From the NCBI GenBank assembly GCA_937873515.1, contig CALMYB010000002.1, forward strand, positions 1-59,126: a DNA stretch of 59,126 nucleotides. The letters are read 5' to 3'. Origin of the DNA: an uncultured Acidobacteriota bacterium (lineage in GTDB: Bacteria > Acidobacteriota > Blastocatellia > Pyrinomonadales > Pyrinomonadaceae). The notes beneath the pieces were generated by a model, which was given only the letters and a program-made list of their open reading frames with translations, was not told where the DNA came from and ran no database searches. A program made the position numbers and the translations under genes. Positions within the stretch are counted from its first letter, which is position 1. The number at the start of each line of letters is the position of its first letter. Shown in pieces: positions 9,021 through 17,745 of the stretch.

Positions 9021-9413
9021 ATGGCACAGAAAAGCAGAGCAGATATTCGCCAGGGCGTGCACAGCCGCATTCGTAAGAAAGTGCGCGGTACGGCCGATCG
9101 TCCGAGGCTTGCGGTGTTCCGCAGCCTGAACCACATCTACGCACAGGTCATCGATGATGCGACGGGCAAGACGATCGCTTCGGCCTCGACCGCGGAGAAA
9201 GGTTTTTCGGGCAAGACGGGCGGAAATATCGACGCCGCAAAAGAGATCGGAAAGTCGATCGCAGAACGTGCGTTGAAGGCGGGTGTTTCGAGCGTCGTTT
9301 ATGACCGAGGCGGTTATCTTTATCACGGACGCGTCAAGGCTCTTCTTGACGCAACCCGCGAGAATGGACTCAATAAGCACGAGGCAAAGCAGAGCACCGG
9401 CGAGGCCGCGTAA
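9021..9413 (+). CDS. rplR: 50S ribosomal protein L18
   Basis: L18 carries 5S rRNA into the large subunit with L5. The 130 residues show [40 protein letters not shown] and a C-terminal [23 protein letters not shown] short extra tail ([15 protein letters not shown]) follows the usual end. It lies 15 bases before rpsE. Confidence 0.96.
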   Translation: MAQKSRADIRQGVHSRIRKKVRGTADRPRLAVFRSLNHIYAQVIDDATGKTIASASTAEKGFSGKTGGNIDAAKEIGKSIAERALKAGVSSVVYDRGGYLYHGRVKALLDATRENGLNKHEAKQSTGEAA

Positions 9414-9428
9414 CAGCATCATTTAGAA

Positions 9429-9935
9429 ATGAATAAGAAACAGAGAATTTCACCCGCAGGCTTGCTCCTCAAAGACCAGCTCATCTCGATCAATCGTGTG
9501 ACGAAGGTCGTAAAGGGCGGTAAGAATCTTTCGTTCGCGGCGTTGGTCGTGATCGGTGACGAGGCTGGCCATGTCGGTTTCGGTACCGGCAAGGCGAAAG
9601 AAGTGCCGAACGCGATCAAGAAGGCTGTCGAGGCAGCAAAGAACAATTTGATCCGCGTTCCGCTCATTGACGGTACGCTGCCGCACGAACTGATCGGCGA
9701 GTACGGCGCAGGCCGCGTTCTTATGAAGCCGGCGGCCGAAGGTACAGGCGTTATCGCAGGCGGTGCTGTTCGTGCCGTTATGCAGTCGCTCGGCGTCCAC
9801 AATGTGCGAACGAAGATCTTGGGATCGAACAATGCGCACAACGTAATTCGAGCGACCTTCGACGGCCTGCTCAGGATGAAGGATCCGATGGAAGTCGCAC
9901 GGCTTCGCGGCAAGCAGGTCGAAGAACTTGTATAA
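9429..9935 (+). CDS. rpsE: 30S ribosomal protein S5
   Basis: S5 acts in mRNA entry-channel unwinding and decoding fidelity. The 168 residues include [20 protein letters not shown], then [20 protein letters not shown] and [20 protein letters not shown], and [19 protein letters not shown]. These cover the dsRBD-like N-domain and the C-terminal fold. Length is normal. Confidence 0.97.
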   Translation: MNKKQRISPAGLLLKDQLISINRVTKVVKGGKNLSFAALVVIGDEAGHVGFGTGKAKEVPNAIKKAVEAAKNNLIRVPLIDGTLPHELIGEYGAGRVLMKPAAEGTGVIAGGAVRAVMQSLGVHNVRTKILGSNNAHNVIRATFDGLLRMKDPMEVARLRGKQVEELV

Positions 9936-10037
9936 GCGACACGCGCGAAACGTAACGATTGAAGAGTTTAGCAAGCGGATCGCGGAAGAGAGCGAGACTT
10001 GATCGCAACTGAGCGATTCGCGACCAGAGATTAAGAG

Positions 10038-10244
10038 ATGGCAAAGAAAGCAGAAAATCCGACGGCTGGAAGCATCAAGATCCAGTACTACCGAAGCATG
10101 ATCGGCTATGCGAAAAAGCAGAAGGAGATCGTAAAGAGCCTCGGTATCACGAAGCTGAATCAAACGGTAACGCGGCCGGATTCACCGGCAACGCGTGGGA
10201 TCGTTGCGAAGGTGCCGCATTTGCTCAGAATTGTGGAGCGTTAA
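10038..10244 (+). CDS. rpmD: 50S ribosomal protein L30
   Basis: L30 is a small 50S protein contacting 23S domain II and 5S regions. The 68 residues contain IKIQYYRSMIGYAKKQKEIV and GITKLNQTVTRPDSPATRG, the conserved core. It sits between rpsE and rplO as in the standard spc operon. The downstream 158-bp spacer is almost wholly heptad repeat. Confidence 0.95.
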   Translation: MAKKAENPTAGSIKIQYYRSMIGYAKKQKEIVKSLGITKLNQTVTRPDSPATRGIVAKVPHLLRIVER

Positions 10245-10245
10245 T

Positions 10246-10394
10246 GGTGAATGGAAATCGTAAATCGTAAATCGTAAATGGTGAATGGTAAATGGTAAGT
10301 CGTAAGTCGTGGATGCGATTCACAATTCACGATTAACGATTAACGATTCACAAGTAACGATTAACGATTCACAATTAACGATTCACGATCAACG
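10246..10394 (+). repeat. Heptad-phased inverted repeat, rpmD-rplO spacer (about 10 + 11 units)
   Basis: The left arm 10246-10315 is about ten units of the form GTNNATN or GTAAGTC, one of them 6 bases long. The right arm 10318-10394 is eleven exact 7-bp units (ATTCACA, ATTCACG, ATTAACG, ATTAACG, ATTCACA, AGTAACG, ATTAACG, ATTCACA, ATTAACG, ATTCACG, ATCAACG). The arms almost touch at a near-palindromic centre (GTGGATGCGATTCAC). This is the longest array in the window and fills the spacer from stop codon to just before rplO. Confidence 0.85.
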
Positions 10395-10402
10395 AGGAAT
10401 AT

Positions 10403-10855
10403 ATGGCTTTATCACTAAATAATTTACATCCGGCTCCCGGTTCGACGCACAAGAAAAAGCGCGTTGGCCGCGGTCCCGGTTCGGGTCTCGGAAAGACGTC
10501 CGGCCGTGGAAACAAGGGCCAGAAGTCGCGTTCGGGTTATGCGAGCCGTCCGGGTTTTGAAGGCGGACAGATGCCTTTGCAGCGCCGTCTTCCGAAGCGT
10601 GGTTTTACGAATATCTTTAAGAAGCAGTGGCTTGAGATCAGCCTTGCGAAGATCGAGGATAACTTCCAGGCGGGCGATGAGGTCACGCCGCAGATACTCC
10701 ACGATCGCGGCCTGATCAAGAAGGCGAAGCACGATCTCGTCATTCTTGGGAACGGGGATTTTACGAAGGCTTTGAAGATCTCTGCCCATCGCTTCACGAA
10801 GACAGCGAAGGAAAAGATCGAGAAGGCCGGTGGTACGGCGACGCAGATCGGATAA
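10403..10855 (+). CDS. rplO: 50S ribosomal protein L15
   Basis: L15 is a late-assembly 50S protein with a glycine-rich N-terminal arm. The 150 residues start [20 protein letters not shown] and show [40 protein letters not shown] and a normal C-terminal domain ending [11 protein letters not shown]. The start follows directly after the heptad array and has a weak AGGAAT box. Confidence 0.97.
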   Translation: MALSLNNLHPAPGSTHKKKRVGRGPGSGLGKTSGRGNKGQKSRSGYASRPGFEGGQMPLQRRLPKRGFTNIFKKQWLEISLAKIEDNFQAGDEVTPQILHDRGLIKKAKHDLVILGNGDFTKALKISAHRFTKTAKEKIEKAGGTATQIG

Positions 10856-10929
10856 CACGTTCTATAGATTTTTTGAGGGCTCGAAGCTCGATGCCCTTGC
10901 TGGTCAGACCTTTTTAAGCCGAGACTTTT

Positions 10930-12348
10930 ATGGAGAAGTTTTTTAACGCGGTCCAAAATATGTTCCGGATCGCCGAGCTGCGGAAGAGGATCTTCTTTAC
11001 GCTCGGACTTCTGGCGGTCTATCGCCTTGGTGCTCACATTACAGCACCCGGAATCAATAAAGTTCGTCTCGAAGCAGTTTGGGCCGATGTTGCAGGCACG
11101 CTGCTCGGGGTACTGGACCTTTTCTCGGGCGGAAACTTCCGCACGATCTCGGTCTTTGCTCTTGGCGTTACGCCGTATATCACTGCGTCTATCATTATGC
11201 AGCTGATGCCGGTGCTCTCGCCGACGGTAAAGAAGATCCAGGAAGAAGGCGAGGTCGGCCGGCAAAAGCTGAATCAATGGACGCGCTATGCGACCGTTGG
11301 CCTTTGTGCCGTTCAGACCTTCTTTGTTGCGACGTGGCTCTCGCGGAACCAGGTCATTGCAGACAGCTGGGTTGCGACGGCGATGATCATCGTCACGCTT
11401 ACGACCGGCTCGATCTTCGTGATGTGGCTCGGTGAACAGATCACCGAACGCGGTGTCGGCAACGGCATCTCGCTGCTCATCTTCGCAGGTATCGTCATCG
11501 GGCTGCCGCGGGGCCTGGCACAGGTCTCGGAACGCGTTAGCAGCGGTGATGCAGCTTCGACCCTCGGTGTCGTGTTCCTGGTCGTCGTCATGGTCGCATT
11601 GATCGCGGTCATCGTTTACGTTGAATCAGCGAGAAGGAATATCGCGATAAGTTACGCAAACCGACGCGTCGGCAACCAGACGTTCCGCGGGCAGGAAACG
11701 AGCCTTCCGCTGAAGATCAATATGGGCGGCGTTATTCCGGTGATCTTTGCATCTTCGGTGCTCGCATTGCCTCAGACGGTGTTTGCTGCATTTCCGCCTG
11801 ATCCGAACAACCCGAACGCTCTTTGGACGAAAGTTTATACGTTCTTCCAGCAGTTTCACGGCGGCGACCCGTATTACGAACTCGTATTCTTGTCGCTTAT
11901 CGTTCTGTTCACCTTTTTCTATATCACGATCATCTTTAACACGGATGAGGTCGCTGATAACTTGAGAAAGCACGGCGGATTTGTTGCCGGCATTAGGCCG
12001 GGAGCTCCGACAGCGGACTATTTGAACGATATTATGACGAAGCTGACGACCGTTGGCGCGATCTATCTTGCACTCGTCGCCTTCATACCTCAGCTTCTTC
12101 TTAGCGGCTTTAAGGTTGCACGGCTTCCGTTCATCGGATCCGGTCTTGATAACTTCCTGACCTCGACGCCGGGACTCAGCTGGATACCGACGGGCCTTGG
12201 TTACCAGTTCTACTTCGGCGGCACATCGTTGCTGATCCTGGTCGGAGTTGCGATGGACACTGTCGCACAGATCGAGGCTCAACTCGTGATGAGGAATTAC
12301 GAAGGCTTCCTCGGTGCGGGTTCGAGACTCCGCGGCCGCAGAAGCTAG
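10930..12348 (+). CDS. secY: Preprotein translocase subunit SecY
   Basis: SecY is the ten-helix channel of the Sec translocon in the inner membrane. The 472 residues show the N-terminal FRIAELRKRIFFTLGLLAVY, the plug-side LFSGGNFRTISVFALGVTPY, the conserved QKLNQWTRYAT and LGEQITERGVGNGISLLIFA, and the C5 loop with NLRKHGGFVAGIRPG and a C-terminal LVMRNYEGFLG. Length is slightly long because of the periplasmic segment near residues 285-310 (FPPDPNNPNALWTK). All genes from rpsJ to here are co-directional. Confidence 0.97.
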   Translation: MEKFFNAVQNMFRIAELRKRIFFTLGLLAVYRLGAHITAPGINKVRLEAVWADVAGTLLGVLDLFSGGNFRTISVFALGVTPYITASIIMQLMPVLSPTVKKIQEEGEVGRQKLNQWTRYATVGLCAVQTFFVATWLSRNQVIADSWVATAMIIVTLTTGSIFVMWLGEQITERGVGNGISLLIFAGIVIGLPRGLAQVSERVSSGDAASTLGVVFLVVVMVALIAVIVYVESARRNIAISYANRRVGNQTFRGQETSLPLKINMGGVIPVIFASSVLALPQTVFAAFPPDPNNPNALWTKVYTFFQQFHGGDPYYELVFLSLIVLFTFFYITIIFNTDEVADNLRKHGGFVAGIRPGAPTADYLNDIMTKLTTVGAIYLALVAFIPQLLLSGFKVARLPFIGSGLDNFLTSTPGLSWIPTGLGYQFYFGGTSLLILVGVAMDTVAQIEAQLVMRNYEGFLGAGSRLRGRRS

Positions 12349-12364
12349 ACGGTCTTTTTTTTGA

Positions 12365-12441
12365 GCCACAGCGAGCACCGGAACGGCGTGAGAGATGCTC
12401 TCATCTTGTTCGCTGTGCTCCTGTGGCAAGTTGCTTTTTTT
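12365..12441 (+). promoter_or_regulatory. Terminator-like nested hairpin with T-run abutting adk
   Basis: GCCACAGCGAGCAC (12365-12378) pairs with GTGCTCCTGTGGC (12415-12427), a 13-bp stem with one bulged C. A second hairpin, GAGAGATGCTCTC (12390-12402), lies in the loop. Seven T residues (12435-12441) end one base before the adk ATG. It could act as a partial terminator or attenuator, or as a processing site between secY and adk. Function is inferred from shape only. Confidence 0.5.
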
Positions 12442-12442
12442 G

Positions 12443-13090
12443 ATGGATAAGATAATCGTACTGATCGGAGCTCCGGGAGCAGGTAAAGGTACACAAGCTC
12501 GGCTGCTGACGGAGCGAAGGGGAATTCTGCAGATCTCGACAGGTGATATGTTCCGTGCGATGAGGTCGGGGGACACTCCGCTTGCTCGCGAAGTTCAGGC
12601 AGTGATGGCCTCTGGAGCGCTTGTTTCGGACGATCTTACATTCAAGGTGGTTCAGGAGCGCACGTCGCAGCCTGATGCTGCGGGAACATACATTCTCGAC
12701 GGATATCCGCGAACCCTCGTTCAGGCTGAGCAGCTCGAAGAACTCGCCGAGGCTCAGGAAAAAGAGATCGTTGCGATCGAGGTCGATGTTCCCAGGGAAG
12801 ATCTTTTGAAACGGCTGACAGGGCGACGAACCTGTCCTGTCTGCGGAGAGATCTATAATGTTTATTCCAAGCCGCCGAAGGTTGAGGGCCGGTGCGATCT
12901 TCATCCGGACGCAGAACTCGAACATCGCAATGATGATAGGGAAGCTACCGTTGCGACGCGTCTTGCTACGTACGATGAGTCGACCGCACCGCTGCTTGAT
13001 TACTATCGCAAGACCGACCGCCTGAAAGCGGTCGATGGCACGGGCGATCCTGAAGCGATCTATTCGCACATCGAAAGGGCTATCGGATAA
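12443..13090 (+). CDS. adk: Adenylate kinase
   Basis: Adk catalyses ATP + AMP = 2 ADP in the cytoplasm. The chosen ATG at 12443 gives 215 residues starting MDKIIVLIGAPGAGKGTQ, with the P-loop at residues 9-17; in-frame codons upstream fall in the hairpin spacer. The AMP site has STGDMFRAM and LDGYPRTLVQAEQL. The lid is of the long type, with TCPVCGEIYN and GRCDLHPDAE supplying three Cys and a His/Asp, so it probably binds zinc. It sits between secY and map as in many spc operons. Confidence 0.96.
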   Translation: MDKIIVLIGAPGAGKGTQARLLTERRGILQISTGDMFRAMRSGDTPLAREVQAVMASGALVSDDLTFKVVQERTSQPDAAGTYILDGYPRTLVQAEQLEELAEAQEKEIVAIEVDVPREDLLKRLTGRRTCPVCGEIYNVYSKPPKVEGRCDLHPDAELEHRNDDREATVATRLATYDESTAPLLDYYRKTDRLKAVDGTGDPEAIYSHIERAIG

Positions 13091-13096
13091 GTTGCA

Positions 13097-13882
13097 ATGA
13101 TCTTCGCAAAATCAGCAAGAGACCTCGATAAAATGCGTGCCGTCGGCGAATTGATCGCTGAGGTGCGTGAGGCCTTGCGTGCGATGGTCGCTCCCGGAAT
13201 TTCGACGCTCGAGCTGAATAGCGCCGCGGACAAGATGATCCGAGATGCCGGTGCGATACCGACGTTTATCGGCTATCACGGCTTTCCGTATGCGATCTGC
13301 GCATCGGTGAATCACGAGATCGTGCACGGGTTCTCAAAGCCTGATCCATTGAGAGACGGCGACATCATTTCGCTCGATATGGCGGCGACCTATCAAGGTT
13401 TTGTTGGAGACACGGCGACGACGGTCCCGGTCGGTAAGATCTCCGATGAACTCGCTCAGCTGATACGCGTGACGGAAGAGTGCCTTGCCTTTGGCATCGA
13501 AGCCTCCCGCGTGAACAACCGTATCGGCGACATCGGTTGGGCGGTTCAGCAGCACGCTGAAAAATTCGGCTACGGGATCGTCCGCGACTATACAGGTCAC
13601 GGGATAGGACGGAATATGCACGAAGCGCCGCAGATCCCGAATTACGGGCGTCCCGGAACAAAGGAAAAGATACGTGCAGGGTATTGTTTTGCGATCGAGC
13701 CGATGCTGAATATCGGCACCGCTGACACGCGAACGCTCAGCGACAAATGGACGGTCGTAACGGCCGATGGCAAGCCTTCGGCACACGCGGAACACACGCT
13801 CGCAGTTACGCCTGAAGGGCCGGAAATACTGACTCTGACAAAGGAGCAGAAGAGTCGGCAAAAAGCCGCGTCTGCGACTTGA
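13097..13882 (+). CDS. map: Methionine aminopeptidase, type I
   Basis: This enzyme removes the initiator Met from nascent proteins. The 261 residues keep all catalytic and metal residues: His77, Asp94, Asp105, His168, Glu201 and Glu232, in ICASVNHEIVHG, DIISLDMAA, DYTGHGIGRNMHEAPQ, YCFAIEPMLN and AHAEHTLAV. Length is typical of type I, without an N-terminal zinc finger. The end of the gene carries a promoter for the next block. Confidence 0.96.
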   Translation: MIFAKSARDLDKMRAVGELIAEVREALRAMVAPGISTLELNSAADKMIRDAGAIPTFIGYHGFPYAICASVNHEIVHGFSKPDPLRDGDIISLDMAATYQGFVGDTATTVPVGKISDELAQLIRVTEECLAFGIEASRVNNRIGDIGWAVQQHAEKFGYGIVRDYTGHGIGRNMHEAPQIPNYGRPGTKEKIRAGYCFAIEPMLNIGTADTRTLSDKWTVVTADGKPSAHAEHTLAVTPEGPEILTLTKEQKSRQKAASAT

Positions 13883-13907
13883 AAAGCGGGTGTAAAAGGG
13901 CTAATAT
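13879..13907 (+). promoter_or_regulatory. Sigma-70-type promoter for infA-rpmJ-rpsM-rpsK-rpsD-rpoA-rplQ
   Basis: TTGAAA (13879-13884) and TAATAT (13902-13907) are separated by exactly 17 bases. The -35 overlaps the map stop codon, and transcription would start near 13914, about 36 bases before infA. No similar element is seen between secY and map, so the alpha-operon part can probably be transcribed on its own as well as by read-through. Confidence 0.6.
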
Positions 13908-13949
13908 AGGTAGTTTGCCCCGTCTGTAGGGTATTTGCTCTGTGCGACT

Positions 13950-14171
13950 ATGTCGAAAGAAGAAGCAATAGAGGTCACCGCGACCGTTTTGGAGACATTG
14001 CCGAACGCGATGTTCAAGATCGCCGTGGATGACAATAACCACGAGGTTCTTGCCCATATCTCGGGTAAGATGCGGAAGAATTTCATTCGCATTCTGCCGG
14101 GAGACAAGGTCCTTGTCGAGCTTTCGCCCTATGACTTGAAGCGTGGACGCATAACCTATCGATATAAGTAG
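13950..14171 (+). CDS. infA: Translation initiation factor IF-1
   Basis: IF-1 is an OB-fold factor that blocks the A site during initiation. The ATG at 13950 gives 73 residues starting [20 protein letters not shown]; the upstream in-frame TTG adds only five unlikely residues. [20 protein letters not shown] and [17 protein letters not shown] are diagnostic. It heads the infA-rpmJ-rpsM block. Confidence 0.96.
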   Translation: MSKEEAIEVTATVLETLPNAMFKIAVDDNNHEVLAHISGKMRKNFIRILPGDKVLVELSPYDLKRGRITYRYK

Positions 14172-14182
14172 GTGACGATAAA

Positions 14183-14296
14183 ATGAAAGTAAGGCCGTCA
14201 GTAAAAAAGATTTGCGATAAGTGCAAGATAATCCACCGCAAGGGCGTGGTGCGGGTGATCTGTGATAACCCGAAACACAAGCAGCGGCAGGGATAG
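14183..14296 (+). CDS. rpmJ: 50S ribosomal protein L36, zinc form
   Basis: This 37-residue gene lies between infA and rpsM, its usual place. The peptide begins [20 protein letters not shown] and continues [17 protein letters not shown]. The C-x2-C, a later Cys and the His form the zinc site of the C+ type of L36. It starts 11 bases after infA with a GGTGA box upstream. Confidence 0.96.
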   Translation: MKVRPSVKKICDKCKIIHRKGVVRVICDNPKHKQRQG

Positions 14297-14314
14297 TATT
14301 TATTTGGAGAAATT

Positions 14315-14698
14315 ATGGCTCGCGTAGCAGGTGTTGATCTTCCGCCCAACAAGAGGGCACAAATTGGACTGACCTACATTTACGGTGTAGGCAAATCTCG
14401 CGCTTCCTCGGTACTTGACGAGGCAGGCATCGGTTACGACGTAAAGATCCGTGACCTAAGTGAAGACGAATTGAACAAGGTTCGCGGCATCCTCGACGCT
14501 CAGGGCGACATCGAGGGCGATCTTCGCAAACGCGTGCAGATGGACATCAAACGTCTGATGGACATCGGCTGCTACCGCGGCCTTCGCCATCGCCGCAGCC
14601 TGCCGGTTCGAGGCCAGCGTACGAGCACGAACGCCCGCACCCGCAAGGGCCCGCGTAAGGCTGCCGTTGCCAAGAAGAAAGCGCCGGGCAAGAAATAG
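14315..14698 (+). CDS. rpsM: 30S ribosomal protein S13
   Basis: S13 makes intersubunit bridges from the 30S head. The 127 residues begin [20 protein letters not shown] with the helix-two-turn-helix segment [32 protein letters not shown] and [18 protein letters not shown] are the conserved C-terminus. The RBS TTGGAGAAATT lies directly upstream. Confidence 0.97.
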   Translation: MARVAGVDLPPNKRAQIGLTYIYGVGKSRASSVLDEAGIGYDVKIRDLSEDELNKVRGILDAQGDIEGDLRKRVQMDIKRLMDIGCYRGLRHRRSLPVRGQRTSTNARTRKGPRKAAVAKKKAPGKK

Positions 14699-14770
14699 TT
14701 GACGTAGAGCGGCGGTTTTTGGCGATCGGTTCGCCGGAAAGTCTGCCGCTCACTTTTGTATTACGAGAAA

Positions 14771-15166
14771 ATGGCAAAGACACCAGCTAAAAAGACTTTT
14801 AAGAAGAAGGAAAAGAAGAATATCCCTGCCGGGATCGTTCACATTTCCGCTTCGTTCAATAACACCCTCATCTCGATCACGGATACGAACGGGAACCTCA
14901 TCTCGCAGTGCTCCTCGGGTGCACGCGGTTTTCGCGGTTCGCGAAAGGGCACGCCGTTCGCCGCTCAGCAGGCTGCGGGCGAATGCGCGCGCAAGGCCGC
15001 TGAGGCCGGTGTTCGGGAGGTCGAGGTTCGCGTAAGAGGGCTTGGAGGCGGTCGTGAGTCCGCGATCCGTGCCGTTACGCAGGCGGGAATTCGCGTAACG
15101 TCGATCCGCGACACGACGCCGATCCCGCACAACGGATGCAGGCCGCCGAAGCGCCGCCGCGTCTGA
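14771..15166 (+). CDS. rpsK: 30S ribosomal protein S11
   Basis: S11 lies on the platform near the mRNA exit. The start is placed at 14771 ([13 protein letters not shown]), giving 131 residues; a TAT-TAC run just upstream in frame would add unlikely residues. [40 protein letters not shown] and [16 protein letters not shown] are diagnostic. Confidence 0.96.
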   Translation: MAKTPAKKTFKKKEKKNIPAGIVHISASFNNTLISITDTNGNLISQCSSGARGFRGSRKGTPFAAQQAAGECARKAAEAGVREVEVRVRGLGGGRESAIRAVTQAGIRVTSIRDTTPIPHNGCRPPKRRRV

Positions 15167-15167
15167 C

Positions 15168-15338
15168 GATTTGGGATTTTGGATTTGGGGTCGAAACTGG
15201 TTCGATCCCGTGGGTATCGAAAGGACGAAGGGGAGCGGTGAGTTTCCCGTAAACTTTTTCTGCAAGAATGAATGCTGGGTCTACATTTGTGGGGTTTGGG
15301 TTGTAACGATCCGAAATCACAGATCTAAAATCCAAGGT
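15168..15338 (+). repeat. Heptad-phased inverted repeat with long loop, rpsK-rpsD spacer (3 + 3 units)
   Basis: The left arm 15168-15188 is GATTTGG, GATTTTG, GATTTGG. The right arm 15311-15338 is CCGAAAT, CACAGAT, CTAAAAT, CCAAGGT, whose reverse complement reads ACCTTGG, ATTTTAG, ATCTGTG, ATTTCGG. Phase and inverted sense are kept, but the arms are short and about 120 bases apart. The intervening DNA has no gene that I can support. Confidence 0.55.
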
Positions 15339-15340
15339 CA

Positions 15341-15359
15341 TTTTTGCTGAAGGCAAAAA
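15341..15359 (+). promoter_or_regulatory. Small perfect hairpin just before rpsD
   Basis: TTTTTGC and GCAAAAA form a perfect 7-bp stem with the loop TGAAG, ending 6-7 bases before the rpsD ATG. It occupies the position where a Shine-Dalgarno sequence would lie, and none is evident. A role in S4 autoregulation is possible but is only inferred from position. Confidence 0.4.
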
Positions 15360-15365
15360 TAATAT

Positions 15366-15998
15366 ATGGCTAGATATAGAGATGCGGTGTGCAGGCTTTG
15401 CCGCCGCGAAGGTGCAAAACTTTTCCTTAAGGGCGATCGCTGCTTCAAACCTTCATGTGCGATCGAGAAACGCGGAACAAATCCTCCGGGACAGCACGGC
15501 GGAGCCCGTCGCAAGATGCTTGCGGGCTACGGCGAACAGCTCCGTGAGAAACAGAAAGTGAAGCGTATCTATTTCATTCTCGAGAAGCAGTTCCATACTT
15601 ATTTTGAGAAGGCTCTTCGTCAAAAAGGCGTTACGGGCGAAAACCTGCTTTTCCTTCTTGAGCGCCGTCTCGACAACGTCGTCTATCGAGCAGGCTTTTC
15701 TACGTCGCGTCGTCAAGCTCGCCAGCTTGTCAATCACGGCCACATCACTGTGAACGGCCGCAAGGTCGATATTCCTTCGTTCCAGGTGAAGGTCGGTGAC
15801 GAGGTCGTCGTGAAGCCGAAGACGCAAAAGAATCCGCACGTTGATGGTGCATGGTCAACTGCAGTTGGCCGCGGACGTCCCGCATGGCTGTCGGCCGGCG
15901 GACGGGATTTCACGGTCAATGTGGCCGCGAACCCGCGTCGCGAAGACATCGATCAGAACATCAACGAACAGCTGATCGTCGAACTTTACAGCAAGTAG
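15366..15998 (+). CDS. rpsD: 30S ribosomal protein S4, zinc-type N-terminus
   Basis: S4 nucleates 30S assembly and, in other bacteria, represses the alpha operon. The 210 residues start [20 protein letters not shown]. Cys9, Cys12, Cys26 and Cys31 fit the zinc-binding form. [13 protein letters not shown] and the S4 RNA-binding domain [20 protein letters not shown] to [15 protein letters not shown] follow. Length is normal. Confidence 0.97.
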   Translation: MARYRDAVCRLCRREGAKLFLKGDRCFKPSCAIEKRGTNPPGQHGGARRKMLAGYGEQLREKQKVKRIYFILEKQFHTYFEKALRQKGVTGENLLFLLERRLDNVVYRAGFSTSRRQARQLVNHGHITVNGRKVDIPSFQVKVGDEVVVKPKTQKNPHVDGAWSTAVGRGRPAWLSAGGRDFTVNVAANPRREDIDQNINEQLIVELYSK

Positions 15999-16103
15999 TA
16001 TTTTGACCGGCTTGGCTAAAGTAGCCGACACGCATCTTTTGGGGTCCGTTCTTACCCCTGCGGCTGTCGGGGACAAAGCCAACGCTTTAATAAAAGAACA
16101 ACT

Positions 16104-17117
16104 ATGACACAAACAAACTGGACAGAATTTCAGATGCCGGGGCGCTTGAACGTCGAAACTTCGACGCTCAGCGACCGTTACGGCAAGTTTTATGCGGCTC
16201 CGTTCGAGAGAGGTTTTGGTACGACGGTCGGCAATTCGATCCGCCGTGCGTTGCTCTCTTCGATCGAAGGTGCTGCCATAACCGCGGTGAAGATCTCGGG
16301 CGTCGAGCACGAGTTCTCATCGATCAAAGGCGTTGTCGAAGATGCGACGGACGTCATCTTGAATTTGAAGCAGGTTCCGTTCAAGCTGCACGGCAGCGGC
16401 CCCAAAATGCTGACCATCAGCCGCAAGGGAGCCGGTGAAGTAACTAGCGCGGATATCGTGGCCGACGGTGATGTCGAGGTGCTCGATACGGGCGTTCATA
16501 TCGCGACGATCAGCACGGGTGGTTCGATCGAGATCGAAATGCGGCTCAAGCAGGGACGCGGTTATGTCTCGGCAGAACTGAACAACGACGAGGATCTTTC
16601 GGTCGGTTTTATTCCGATCGATTCGGTGCACACGCCGATCAAGAAGGTCAATTATAACGTGGACAAGACCCGTCAGGGTTCGAACACGGAATACGACCGC
16701 CTTACTCTCGAGGTGTGGACGGACGGCAGTGTTACGCCGGATGATTCGATCGGGCTTGCGGCAAAATTGGTCAAAGATCATATGTCGATCTTCATCAATT
16801 TCGAAGAAGAGGAAGAAGAGTATAAATACGAAGATATTGCGCGTCCGCCGCTCATGCGCAACGACCTTCTCGATAAGTCGGTCGATGAATTGGAACTTTC
16901 GGTTCGCTCGTACAACTGCCTGAAGAACGCAGACATTCGGTCGATCCGCGATCTGATCCGGCGCAGCGAAAAAGATATGCTTCACACGAAGAACTTCGGC
17001 AAGAAATCGCTCACCGAGATCAAGGATATGCTCCACGGCATGGGTCTCGACTTCGGAATGGAGTTCGACGAGCAGGGCAATCCGATCCCGGGAACAGGCG
17101 GCAGAGATCTAGATTAG
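16104..17117 (+). CDS. rpoA: DNA-directed RNA polymerase subunit alpha
   Basis: Alpha dimerises to start RNA polymerase assembly, and its C-terminal domain contacts UP elements and activators. The 337 residues hold the N-terminal domain ([32 protein letters not shown], about 1-235), an acidic linker [10 protein letters not shown], and the C-terminal HhH-like domain with [19 protein letters not shown] and [12 protein letters not shown]. Length is typical. The upstream 105 bases contain short hairpins such as GGCTAAAGTAGCC but no obvious promoter. Confidence 0.97.
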   Translation: MTQTNWTEFQMPGRLNVETSTLSDRYGKFYAAPFERGFGTTVGNSIRRALLSSIEGAAITAVKISGVEHEFSSIKGVVEDATDVILNLKQVPFKLHGSGPKMLTISRKGAGEVTSADIVADGDVEVLDTGVHIATISTGGSIEIEMRLKQGRGYVSAELNNDEDLSVGFIPIDSVHTPIKKVNYNVDKTRQGSNTEYDRLTLEVWTDGSVTPDDSIGLAAKLVKDHMSIFINFEEEEEEYKYEDIARPPLMRNDLLDKSVDELELSVRSYNCLKNADIRSIRDLIRRSEKDMLHTKNFGKKSLTEIKDMLHGMGLDFGMEFDEQGNPIPGTGGRDLD

Positions 17118-17122
17118 CAGGC

Positions 17123-17209
17123 GGTTCCAGGTTCCAGGTTCAAAGTTCAAGGTTCAAAAAAGAACAGCTTCGACCTTGAACTTGGAACCTGGAACTTGGA
17201 ACTTGGAAT
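17123..17209 (+). repeat. Heptad-phased inverted repeat, rpoA-rplQ spacer (5 + 5 units)
   Basis: The left arm 17123-17157 is GGTTCCA, GGTTCCA, GGTTCAA, AGTTCAA, GGTTCAA. The right arm 17175-17209 is CTTGAAC, TTGGAAC, CTGGAAC, TTGGAAC, TTGGAAT. A 17-base loop separates them. Several unit pairs match at 6 of 7 positions, so this would be a strong stem in RNA. It ends 8 bases before the rplQ ATG. Confidence 0.85.
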
Positions 17210-17217
17210 TTGTCATC

Positions 17218-17718
17218 ATGAGACATCAAAAAGCACATCGTAAACTGGGACGCACGACCGAGCATCGTATGTCGATGCTTCGCAACCTTGCGACCTCGCT
17301 TATCAACGCTGATAAGGAATACATCGTAACTACAGTTCAGAAGGCGAAAGAGCTTCGGCCGTTCGTTGAGAGAGTGATCACGCTCGCGCGCCACGCTCAG
17401 CAGGCCGAAGGCAGCGACACAATGAGAGTCGTAAATCTACGTCGTCAGGCCGCAAAGTATTTCCATTCCGGCAACACGACCTTCAAGATCGCACAAAGCC
17501 GTTTTCGCGGGAAAAAGGGCGAGTCGAAAGAAGCGCCGGTGCGTACGGCGGGTGTTGCGGCCGTCCAGCGGCTTTTCAATGAGCTCGGTGTGCGCTATAA
17601 AGACCGTAACGGCGGTTATACGCGTATCATCAGGCTCGGGCGTCGTCAGGGCGACAACGCTGAGTTGGCAGTTATAGAGCTTGTGGACAACCCGCGTGAA
17701 CTCGCCGCAAAGGGCTAG
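17218..17718 (+). CDS. rplQ: 50S ribosomal protein L17
   Basis: L17 lies near the exit tunnel. The ATG at 17218 gives 166 residues starting MRHQKAHRKLGRTTEHRMSM. An in-frame ATG 42 bases earlier would translate the heptad array and is rejected. LINADKEYIVTTVQKAKELR and YKDRNGGYTRIIRLGRRQGD are diagnostic. It is longer than the common 120-140 because of an insert around residues 85-110 (SRFRGKKGESKEAPV). It closes the ribosomal cluster. Confidence 0.96.
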   Translation: MRHQKAHRKLGRTTEHRMSMLRNLATSLINADKEYIVTTVQKAKELRPFVERVITLARHAQQAEGSDTMRVVNLRRQAAKYFHSGNTTFKIAQSRFRGKKGESKEAPVRTAGVAAVQRLFNELGVRYKDRNGGYTRIIRLGRRQGDNAELAVIELVDNPRELAAKG

Positions 17719-17745
17719 TCATAAAAGCGGAGGTTCACAAACTCA

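Noticed and set aside
17176..17217. Upstream in-frame start of rplQ
   Set aside because: It would translate the right arm of a heptad array as NLEPGTWNLEF; the conserved L17 start is at 17218.
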